From: JAJRVH01 sp964505995
GTDB taxonomy: Bacteria > Pseudomonadota > Zetaproteobacteria > Mariprofundales > Mariprofundaceae
NCBI GenBank assembly: GCA_964505995.1
Contig: CAZDLB010000082.1
Coordinates: 1 to 8,028 of the forward strand
Direction: 5' to 3'
DNA: 8,028 nucleotides
Part shown: positions 1-6,207 of the stretch, in pieces
Position numbering within the stretch: position 1 is the first letter of the stretch
Layout: the number at the start of each line of letters is the position of its first letter
Translations under genes and position numbers: made by a program
The notes under the pieces: generated by a model
The model's input: only the letters and a program-made list of their open reading frames with translations
Told to the model about the DNA's origin: nothing
The model's database searches: none

Positions 1-16
1 CAAGGCTTCGGAAGAG

Positions 17-1942
17 TCAGAGGCTCGGGGTCGTCTGGCGATCGAGCCAGCGATCGAGGTCCAGCGGCTCCTCGGTCAGCATCGTCGCGCGCACGTCGGT
101 ATCCACGGCCAGGCTGATCAGGTTGAAGCCGCCGACCTTCTTGCCGACGAGATTCAGGTTTGCCGCCGCAACATTCAGGCCGGCCGCAGCCGCCTTTTCA
201 AACCACTGGCGTGCCAGCTTCTCATCCTGCACAACACCCCGGCCCAGCGCATACATGTAGCCCAGCGAGTTCTGCGCCGGCGCATAGCCCTGCTCGGCCG
301 ATCTGCGATACCATTCCACGGCCTTGGCATCGTTCTGCTTCACGCCCTCGCCCTTGCGGTAGAGGTTGCCGAGATTGAACTGCGCCATCGCATCGCCGGC
401 CTTCGCCGCGATTTCGAACTCCGTGAAGGCCCGGGCCGCATCGTATTCGACCCCCTTGGCCTCCAGGTACATCGTCGCCAGGTTGTTGCGCGCGCGAACA
501 TCGCCGTGTTCCGCCGCCTGCCGGAAATAGGTCAGCGCCTTGCCGAAATCCTTCGGCAGGCCGATGCCGTTGTAATAGACGACGGCCAGGTTGTAGACCG
601 CATCCATGTCGCCCAGATCCGCGGCCTGCTGATACCAGGCCACCGCTTCCTTCTTGCTGCGGCCGACCCCGCGTCCGAGATCATAGAGCAGACCGAGCAG
701 GAGCTTCGCGCGGGCATTGCCCCCGGCCTCGGCCTGCCGCAGCCAGCGGGCGCCCTCCTCGTCGTTGGGCGTCATGCCAATGCCACGCAGGTTGACCAGC
801 CCCAGGTTGAACTGGGCCTTCGGCGAATCGCCCGAGGCCCGCTTCCACCAGACGATCGCCTGGGACATCTTCTTCTCCACGCCCTTGCCGAGCGCATGCA
901 GCACGCCGAGATTGTTCTGCGCCCCGGCCAGACCGTTTTCCGCGGCCTTGCGATACCATGCCGCGGCCTGCGCCGGGTCCACGGGAACCCCGAGGCCCTG
1001 TTCATGGATGATCCCCAGATTGAACTGCGCCGAGGCGATCCCGGCCTCGGCCGCCTCGTTCAGCCAGCGAAGCGCCTCGCGCACGTCCTGCTGCACGCCC
1101 CTGCCGAGCGCATACAGAACACCGATCGCGGCCTTGGCCCGCACATGCCCCTGCTCGGCCGCAGCCCGATACCATCGGGCCGCCTCCTCGATGGACGCCG
1201 GATCGGCCTTGGCAAGCTGGCTTGCCAGACGGTACTGCGCCTCGGCATGGCCTCCGGCCGAGGCCTGGCGCAGCCAGCGCAGGGTCTCCGCCGGACTGGT
1301 CTCGACCCCCTCGCCGCGCTCGTACATCAGCGCCAGCGTGTACTGGGCCTGCGTATCCCCGCCCTCGGCCTTGGCCTGGATGCGGCGGACGATCTGGCGC
1401 ACATAGGGCCCGGCATCCGCATCCCCGCCGTCAGCCGCGCGGATCGCCCAGCGCAGCGCCTCGTGATCGTTGGCCGTGGTGCCGCGCCCTTCGCTGAACA
1501 TCACCGCCAGCCGGAACTGCGCATGGGCGTTGCCCTTTTCCGCTGCCTTGCGATAGAGATCGAGCGCCATGACATCGTCGGCATGATCCACACCCCGGCC
1601 CATCTCATACTGTCTGCCAAGCTGATACTGGGCATCGGCATGCCCCAGCCGGGCCGCAAGCTTCAGCCAGCGAACCACCTGTTCATCGTCGCGGCTGACG
1701 CCCTTGCCATCGCGATAGAGCATGGCCAGACGATACTGCGCCTCGGTATCGCCCTGGCGCGCAGCCTGAAGAAACCATTTGGCCGCGTCCTTGTAGCGTC
1801 CGTCCTCATAGGCCGACCGGGCCATGGCCAGCAGATCGGCATCGGTAACGCTGTAGTCGCTTCTGGAAACGACCATGTAGACGGCAACGGCGCTGATCAG
1901 CACCAGAACACCGACGATGATTGCGCCACGCACCATGTTCAT
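17..1942 (-). CDS. Membrane-anchored Sel1-like (TPR-type) repeat protein
   Basis: This 641-residue protein has a hydrophobic segment at about residues 5-25 with no lipobox or clear cleavage site, so it is probably a signal anchor with the rest in the periplasm. About 14-15 Sel1-like repeats of some 36 residues follow, with the recurring pattern AQxxLGxxYxxGxGVxxDxxxAxxWxxxAAxxG, then a tail of about 45 residues without repeats. Sel1 repeats are alpha/alpha solenoids that act as protein-interaction scaffolds; no catalytic motif is visible. I chose the ATG at 1942 because a purine-rich Shine-Dalgarno run (AGGAAGG at its near end) lies 7 nt upstream and the hydrophobic anchor starts immediately after it. 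An in-frame ATG at 1987 would add 15 polar residues. The gene lies 85 nt after ubiD and has its own promoter-like sequence. The binding partner is unknown. Confidence 0.9.
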   Translation of the reverse strand: MNMVRGAIIVGVLVLISAVAVYMVVSRSDYSVTDADLLAMARSAYEDGRYKDAAKWFLQAARQGDTEAQYRLAMLYRDGKGVSRDDEQVVRWLKLAARLGHADAQYQLGRQYEMGRGVDHADDVMALDLYRKAAEKGNAHAQFRLAVMFSEGRGTTANDHEALRWAIRAADGGDADAGPYVRQIVRRIQAKAEGGDTQAQYTLALMYERGEGVETSPAETLRWLRQASAGGHAEAQYRLASQLAKADPASIEEAARWYRAAAEQGHVRAKAAIGVLYALGRGVQQDVREALRWLNEAAEAGIASAQFNLGIIHEQGLGVPVDPAQAAAWYRKAAENGLAGAQNNLGVLHALGKGVEKKMSQAIVWWKRASGDSPKAQFNLGLVNLRGIGMTPNDEEGARWLRQAEAGGNARAKLLLGLLYDLGRGVGRSKKEAVAWYQQAADLGDMDAVYNLAVVYYNGIGLPKDFGKALTYFRQAAEHGDVRARNNLATMYLEAKGVEYDAARAFTEFEIAAKAGDAMAQFNLGNLYRKGEGVKQNDAKAVEWYRRSAEQGYAPAQNSLGYMYALGRGVVQDEKLARQWFEKAAAAGLNVAAANLNLVGKKVGGFNLISLAVDTDVRATMLTEEPLDLDRWLDRQTTPSL

Positions 1943-1949
1943 TGATCGG

Positions 1950-1962
1950 CCTTCCTCCCTCC
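1950..1962 (-). promoter_or_regulatory. Strong ribosome binding site for the Sel1-repeat gene
   Basis: An uninterrupted 13-nt purine run on the minus strand reads GGAGGGAGGAAGG and ends 7 nt before the ATG at 1942. It decides the start in favour of 1942 over the in-frame ATG at 1987. Confidence 0.75.
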
Positions 1963-1992
1963 ATCGTCCGCCGGTGACGGCCGGCATCCGTC

Positions 1993-2001
1993 ATTATAGC
2001 A
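1993..2001 (-). promoter_or_regulatory. Extended -10 promoter for the Sel1-repeat gene
   Basis: The minus strand reads TGCTATAAT, a perfect TATAAT hexamer preceded by the TGn extension. No convincing -35 lies 15-19 bp upstream, as is usual for extended -10 promoters. The predicted start is near 1986-1987, giving a leader of about 45 nt that contains the strong ribosome binding site. It lies in the gap after ubiD, so the Sel1 gene can probably be transcribed independently of the upstream operon. This rests on consensus matching only. Confidence 0.55.
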
Positions 2002-2027
2002 GCCGATTGCGTTCCCGGTATACGGCC

Positions 2028-3500
2028 TCAGAGACCGAGGCGATCCCAGATCTCGTCCACACGACGGCGCACGGCCGCATCCATGACGATCGGACGCCCC
2101 CATTCGCGATCGGTTTCCCCGGGCCACTTGTTCGTCGCATCGATGCCGACCTTCGAACCCAGGCCCGCCACCGGCGAGGCAAAATCCAGATAGTCGATCG
2201 GGGTGCGCTCGGCCAGCGTGAAATCCCGGGCCGGATCCACGCGCGTCGAGATCGCCCAGACGACCTCCGGCCAGGATCGGCAATCGATGTCCTCATCGAC
2301 GACAATGATGAACTTGGTGTACATGAACTGCCGCAGATACGACCAGATGCCGAACATCACGCGCTTGGCATGCCCCGCATAGCCCTTGCGGATGGACACG
2401 ACGGCCACTCGGTAGGAGCAGCCCTCCATCGGCAGATAGAAATCGACGATTTCGGGAAACTGCTTCTTAAGGATCGGCACGAACACCTCGTTGAACGCCA
2501 GACCCAGCACGGCAGGCTCATCCGGCGGCTTGCCGGTGTGTGTCGAGTGATAGATCGCATCCCGGCGCATGCTCATCGTCTCGACGGTAAACACCGGGAA
2601 CATCTCGGTTTCATTGTAATAGCCGGTATGATCGCCGAACGGCCCCTCCTCGGCATATTCATCCAGCGACACATGGCCCTCGAGCACGATCTCGGCCCCG
2701 GCCGGCACCTGCAGCGGAATGTCCAGGCAGTCGCAGACCCGGGTCCGGGAACCGCGCAGCAGGCCGGCAAACTGGTATTCGGACAGGGTATCGGGAATCG
2801 GCGTCACCGCCGCCAGGATCGTGGCCGGATCGGCCCCGATGACCACGGCGCAGGGAAAGCGGCTCGCACCGGCCTTTTTCGCCTCCAGATGATCCTGGGC
2901 GCCGCCGCGATGCTTGAGCCAGCGCATGATCAGCTTGTTGCGGCCGATGAGCTGCTGGCGATAGATGCCGATGTTCTGACGCTCCTTGTTCGGCCCTTTC
3001 GTCACGACCAGCCCCCAGGTCAGCAGCGGGGCCGCATCCCCCGGCCAGCAGGTCTGGATCGGAAGCCGGTTCAGATCCACGTCATCGCCGCGCAGCACAA
3101 CCTCCTTCCAGGGCGCTCTGGACACGCTCTTGGGGTTCATGTCCAGCACCTTGCGCAACACTGGAAACTTCTCCCAGGCATCGCGCATGCCCTTTGGCGG
3201 CTCCGGCTCCTTCAGATAGGCCAGCAGCTCGCCGATCTCCCGCAGTTCACGCGCCGATTCGCGTCCCATGCCCAGCGCGATACGCTCGTCGGTGCCGAAC
3301 AGATTCGTCAGCACCGGCATCGCCCGCTTCTCGCCATCATCCACGACATTCTCGAACAGCAGCGCAGGCCCGCCGGCCTTCAACACCCGATCGGAGATCT
3401 CGGTGATCTCAAGCCGCGTACTGACAGGCTCGCGGATGCGCTTGAGCAGCCCCCGCCGCTCCAGCTCGGCCATGAACTCGCGCAGATCCCGGAAACTCAT
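2028..3500 (-). CDS. ubiD: UbiD-family 3-polyprenyl-4-hydroxybenzoate decarboxylase
   Basis: UbiD decarboxylates 3-polyprenyl-4-hydroxybenzoate in ubiquinone biosynthesis, using the prenylated FMN cofactor made by UbiX. At 490 residues it is close to the usual UbiD length of about 490-500. Family motifs are visible. NIGIYR at residues 176-181 carries the Asn and Arg that bind metal and cofactor in the family. VLEG at 272-275 carries the metal-binding Glu, and EGPFGDHTGYY at 285-295 carries the active-site acid pair E285 and D290. Asp rather than Glu at the second position is what I recall for UbiD proper as opposed to Fdc1. The ATG shares one base with the TGA of the STAS gene (TGATG), with a modest GAGG upstream, so translation is probably coupled. 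It is the last gene of the overlapping operon. A related UbiD-type decarboxylase of another aromatic acid is possible but less likely. No ubiX lies in the window. Confidence 0.93.
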   Translation of the reverse strand: MSFRDLREFMAELERRGLLKRIREPVSTRLEITEISDRVLKAGGPALLFENVVDDGEKRAMPVLTNLFGTDERIALGMGRESARELREIGELLAYLKEPEPPKGMRDAWEKFPVLRKVLDMNPKSVSRAPWKEVVLRGDDVDLNRLPIQTCWPGDAAPLLTWGLVVTKGPNKERQNIGIYRQQLIGRNKLIMRWLKHRGGAQDHLEAKKAGASRFPCAVVIGADPATILAAVTPIPDTLSEYQFAGLLRGSRTRVCDCLDIPLQVPAGAEIVLEGHVSLDEYAEEGPFGDHTGYYNETEMFPVFTVETMSMRRDAIYHSTHTGKPPDEPAVLGLAFNEVFVPILKKQFPEIVDFYLPMEGCSYRVAVVSIRKGYAGHAKRVMFGIWSYLRQFMYTKFIIVVDEDIDCRSWPEVVWAISTRVDPARDFTLAERTPIDYLDFASPVAGLGSKVGIDATNKWPGETDREWGRPIVMDAAVRRRVDEIWDRLGL

Positions 3501-3814
3501 CAGTCCTCGATCTCGAAGACGCCATCGAGCTTGGCCAGCGACAGCACGTCGCGCACATTCTCATGCAGCCCGGAAAGCACGAAGCGCCCGCCGCCATTGC
3601 GGCTCCACTGCAACCCCTCGACCAGCGTGGCGATTCCGGAGGAATCCATGAACTCGACCCCATCCAGCCGCACGCGGATCTCGCGCATATCCTCGCGCAG
3701 AAGCGGCTTGAGCTGCTCGCGCAGCCTCGGGGACGTATGAATCGTGATGTCCCCGCTCACCTTCAGCACGGCGCAACCCGGTTCCGGCGTCTCGATTTCA
3801 AATGTCGGTTCCAC
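3500..3814 (-). CDS. RsbV/SpoIIAA-like STAS anti-anti-sigma factor
   Basis: This protein of about 104 residues is a single STAS domain. The central motif is MDSSGIATL, where the first Ser after Asp (residue 58 from this start) matches the serine phosphorylated by the partner kinase in SpoIIAA and RsbV. The C-terminal part (FVLSGLHENVRDVL, then LDGVF) follows the RsbV pattern. In partner switching, the unphosphorylated STAS protein binds the anti-sigma kinase and releases its target. The gene follows and overlaps the RsbW-like kinase gene, the usual pairing. I prefer the GTG at 3814 because AAAGGAGG ends 7 nt upstream. A GTG two codons earlier (3820) sits only 1 nt from that site. STAS proteins also occur as MlaB subunits of lipid ABC transporters, so such a role is a second possibility here. 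Confidence 0.9.
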   Translation of the reverse strand: MEPTFEIETPEPGCAVLKVSGDITIHTSPRLREQLKPLLREDMREIRVRLDGVEFMDSSGIATLVEGLQWSRNGGGRFVLSGLHENVRDVLSLAKLDGVFEIED

Positions 3815-4307
3815 CTGCACTCCTCCTTTGCTCCTTCTCCGGCGCCGCGGTCTTGCCCTGCAGGGTAAAACTCAGTCGCCAGCGGCTGCCATCCGCAAGC
3901 CGGGTCTGGACAAACTCGTCCGTCACCTCGCGGATCAGCCTCAGCCCCAGCCCTCCGGGCGTCGGCTCCCCGGCCGACCGGGCCGAAAGTTCCGTCTCAT
4001 CGTAGCGCCATGCGTTGTCCGCATAATCGCGGAACTCGAAGCTCAGACATCGCCCGCCCGTATCCATGGACTCGATGCGGGCGGAGAACTCGATCGTCCC
4101 GGGCCGCCCGCGATAGCCATGCTCGGCAATATTGGCGAAGAGTTCGTCCACCGCAAGCGTCACCCGGTTGCGCCAGTGCGCATCCATGCCCGCCCGCTCC
4201 GCCATCACCGCCACGGCCGAACGCAGAAAGTCGATGCAGCGGCTCTCGCAATTGAGCTGACAGCTCAGCCCTTCGATCCGTTCTGCTTCGTCGTCGGAAT
4301 GCTTCAT
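3798..4307 (-). CDS. RsbW-like GHKL serine kinase / anti-sigma factor
   Basis: This 169-residue cytoplasmic protein is a HATPase_c_2-type domain. The N box is present as VDELFANIAEHGY (residues 53-65), with E55, N59 and H63 in the expected ATP/Mg positions. The glycine-rich lid is present as GGLGLRLI (118-125). The Asp of the G1 box is retained (D94, in RDYADNAW), but the usual DxG glycine is Ala96. Such proteins bind a sigma factor or other target and phosphorylate a STAS antagonist, which here is the next gene. The ATG overlaps the TPR gene stop in a 4-nt ATGA and has no clear Shine-Dalgarno, implying coupling. The 3' end overlaps the STAS gene by about 17 nt. No sigma factor or PP2C phosphatase gene is in the window, so the target is unknown. 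Confidence 0.87.
   Translation of the reverse strand: MKHSDDEAERIEGLSCQLNCESRCIDFLRSAVAVMAERAGMDAHWRNRVTLAVDELFANIAEHGYRGRPGTIEFSARIESMDTGGRCLSFEFRDYADNAWRYDETELSARSAGEPTPGGLGLRLIREVTDEFVQTRLADGSRWRLSFTLQGKTAAPEKEQRRSAGGTDI
3822..3829 (-). promoter_or_regulatory. Ribosome binding site for the STAS gene, inside the kinase gene
   Basis: The minus strand reads AAAGGAGG, a near-perfect Shine-Dalgarno sequence within the last codons of the upstream kinase gene. It stands 7 nt from the GTG at 3814 and 1 nt from the GTG at 3820, so it favours the shorter product. It suggests the STAS protein is initiated efficiently in its own right. Confidence 0.7.
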
Positions 4308-5215
4308 TCGACCGATGGCGGTGATGGCGGAAGGCTCAGGCCAGCGGAAAGCGATTCGAGCATCATGCGGCTGCGCCTGGCCGCCTGTTCGTCTCCCTGG
4401 CTTTCGGCCAGAGCGATCAGCCGCTCCAGGGCCTGACGCTGCCCCTGATGATCCTCCACGGCCGTATAGATGGCCAGGGCCCGTTCGAGATAGTCCCGCC
4501 GGGGCAAAGGAGCCGGTTCCAGTTCCGCCTTCAACAGCAGCGCGTGCGCCGCGACCCGTGGCGCCCCGATCTGGTGGCAGATCTCCAGCGCCTGGTCCGC
4601 ATCCCGTCGGGCCTGCGCGCGATCGCCCGTTTTCGCATGCAGCAGGGCCAGCCCCATATGGGCATTGGCGCGCATCCTCATGCCCGCCGACGTCTTGCGC
4701 GCGCGCGCGATGGCCAGATGATAGGAGCGTTCAGCCGCTTCCGTGTCCCCGACAAGCTGCGACAGGCGCGCATGCTGCAGATAGATGTCCGTCGGCAGGC
4801 TCTTCTTCGGCAAGGCAATCGCTGCGGCCGCCTCCCCCTTTCGCGCATGCATCAGACGCAACGCCAGCGTCGCCCGCAGATGCATGATCTCATCCCGCTG
4901 CCGCGCGGCCAGTTCGGCGGCGCGACGATAGGCCTCCTCGGCCTCGGGACGCCCCATGGCTTCGCGCACGATGCCGATGTTGTACCAGGAAAGCCGCACC
5001 AGGGCTTCATCGTCGGCCAGCTGCGCCGCACGCAGGGAACGCGAAAAAGCCCGTTCGGCCGCCTGCCAGCGCTCACGCTGCATCGCGGCCATGCCATCTG
5101 CGGTAAAATCCCGGGCCTTTTCACGATACAGATTCTCGGGCTGTGGCGCATGGCTGCCGCTGCATGCCGCCAGCGCCAGCAGCAGGGCGAGCTGAAAACA
5201 GGCAAGCAGCCTCAT
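4304..5215 (-). CDS. TPR-repeat lipoprotein
   Basis: This 303-residue protein begins with a lipoprotein signal peptide: charged MR, a hydrophobic core, and a lipobox LAAC whose Cys18 would be acylated. The residue after it is Ser, not Asp, which favours sorting to the outer membrane. The mature protein is almost all helical with TPR-like pairs (for example residues 42-66, 72-104, 150-173 and 183-214) and ends in a short proline-rich tail. TPR domains bind protein partners; no enzyme motif is seen. The gene overlaps the MCE gene by a 4-nt ATGA and the kinase gene by another ATGA. Its place directly after the MCE gene resembles that of the PqiC-type lipoprotein in other MCE operons, but the fold predicted from sequence is different. 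An envelope scaffold or outer-membrane contact for the transporter is an inference. Confidence 0.85.
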   Translation of the reverse strand: MRLLACFQLALLLALAACSGSHAPQPENLYREKARDFTADGMAAMQRERWQAAERAFSRSLRAAQLADDEALVRLSWYNIGIVREAMGRPEAEEAYRRAAELAARQRDEIMHLRATLALRLMHARKGEAAAAIALPKKSLPTDIYLQHARLSQLVGDTEAAERSYHLAIARARKTSAGMRMRANAHMGLALLHAKTGDRAQARRDADQALEICHQIGAPRVAAHALLLKAELEPAPLPRRDYLERALAIYTAVEDHQGQRQALERLIALAESQGDEQAARRSRMMLESLSAGLSLPPSPPSVE

Positions 5216-6207
5216 GGACGCAGATCCATGACCGGCGGTGCCACCGGCACCTCGGCCTGCTTCTCCTCGCCGCCGCCGAACAGCCAGGAGCCGCGCAATC
5301 CCTTCAGCAGCTCCTGCATCTCGCGGATCGTCCCTCTCGATTCGCGCGCCAGGCCGGGAAGTTCCGGAGTCAGCTCGGACAGATCCGAAGCAACGATATC
5401 CAGCGACTGCGACAGCTGGTCCACATGCTGCAGCAGGCTGTTGATATGTTCGAAGCTCCGCGGCCCTTCCTCGCCGAGCTTCTTCGACAGCGGCTCGATA
5501 TCGCTGAGGATGCGCGTCGTCATCTTCAGCGAACCGGAAAGCTGCTCGGCCACATGATGCTGCTCGAACTCGCCGGCGATCTTCTGCAGGCGTGAAAGGA
5601 TTCGAGCAAAGTCATCCACGATGCCCTCCACGCGCTCGCGGCTCAGTCCCTGGCTGATCTCGCCCAGCCTGGCCACAACCTGGCGTACGCCCCCGTAGGG
5701 GTCGTTCAGCCAGGTCGTCAGCTCGGCCGCCTCACGCAGCAGCGTGTTGGCATTGGCCACGGCCGGTTTCAGATCCTGCAGCAGCTGTTCGATCGATGCC
5801 TCGGTTTCGTATGCAAGCGCCTGCCCGTCGCGCACCACCGGCGCCTTCGGATCCCCGCCCGTCACCTCGACAACCTGCTCGCCAATCAGGCCTTCCTTGA
5901 CGATCCGGGCCTTCGCTCCCTGATGCACCATCGGGTGATAGCGCTCCAGAAGCCGCAGCGTGATGCGTACCCTGCCTTCGGGCAGAAGCTCCATGTCGCC
6001 CACCCGACCGATCGTGAAGCCCTGAAACTTGACCGGCTGGCCGACATAGAAGGCCGAAGCCGATGGCGGCGAGAAGTTCAGATAGAACTTCTTGGCGAAC
6101 ACATCCGTGCGAAGACTGGTGACCAGCAGGATCACCACGATCGCACCGATGCCGATGACAACGAACCAGCCGACCTGACGACGCATGCCTGCAACCAATC
6201 CCTTCAC
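5212..6207 (-). CDS. MCE-domain (MlaD-related) lipid transport protein, long form
   Basis: This 331-residue protein has an N-terminal membrane segment at about 13-31 and one MCE domain at about 38-118, with typical features such as VGQPVKFQGFTIGRV and the segment KEGLIGEQVVEV. About 200 mostly helical residues follow (roughly 135-315) and end in the LKGLRGSWLF motif often found at the end of long MCE proteins, then a polar and proline-rich tail. MCE proteins form hexameric rings or tubes in the periplasm that carry lipids between membranes and sit on MlaE-type permeases. E. coli MlaD, of about 183 residues, lacks such a long helical tail. The start is GTG, overlapping the previous stop in GTGA, with GGGGAGG 4 nt upstream; an ATG at codon 8 is less likely. 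Cargo cannot be read from the sequence. Confidence 0.92.
   Translation of the reverse strand: MKGLVAGMRRQVGWFVVIGIGAIVVILLVTSLRTDVFAKKFYLNFSPPSASAFYVGQPVKFQGFTIGRVGDMELLPEGRVRITLRLLERYHPMVHQGAKARIVKEGLIGEQVVEVTGGDPKAPVVRDGQALAYETEASIEQLLQDLKPAVANANTLLREAAELTTWLNDPYGGVRQVVARLGEISQGLSRERVEGIVDDFARILSRLQKIAGEFEQHHVAEQLSGSLKMTTRILSDIEPLSKKLGEEGPRSFEHINSLLQHVDQLSQSLDIVASDLSELTPELPGLARESRGTIREMQELLKGLRGSWLFGGGEEKQAEVPVAPPVMDLRP

Noticed and set aside
1..16. CTTCCGAAG palindrome after the Sel1 stop codon as a terminator stem
   Set aside because: The window ends before any extended stem or T-tract could be seen.
506..1945. 479-codon open frame on the plus strand opposite the Sel1 gene
   Set aside because: It mirrors the Sel1 repeat periodicity and has no recognisable domain; it is a codon-bias artefact.
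1967..1985. GCCGG...CCGGC inverted repeat between ubiD and the Sel1 gene as a terminator
   Set aside because: The stem is only about 5 bp, it has no T-run, and it lies downstream of the predicted Sel1 promoter, so it is not a convincing terminator for ubiD.
1917..3740. 607-codon open frame on the plus strand opposite ubiD and flanking genes
   Set aside because: It is the antisense shadow of a clear UbiD gene in GC-rich DNA. Its translation is rich in His, Arg, Pro and Gln, shows no family motif, and runs across three real genes.
3500..3814. Naming the STAS protein MlaB
   Set aside because: Position in a lipid-transport operon suggests it, but the DSSGI motif, the RsbV-like C-terminus and the adjacent RsbW-like kinase fit an anti-anti-sigma factor better.
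4448..5557. 369-codon open frame on the plus strand opposite the TPR and MCE genes
   Set aside because: It spans two convincing minus-strand genes with overlapping start and stop signals, and has no motif of its own.
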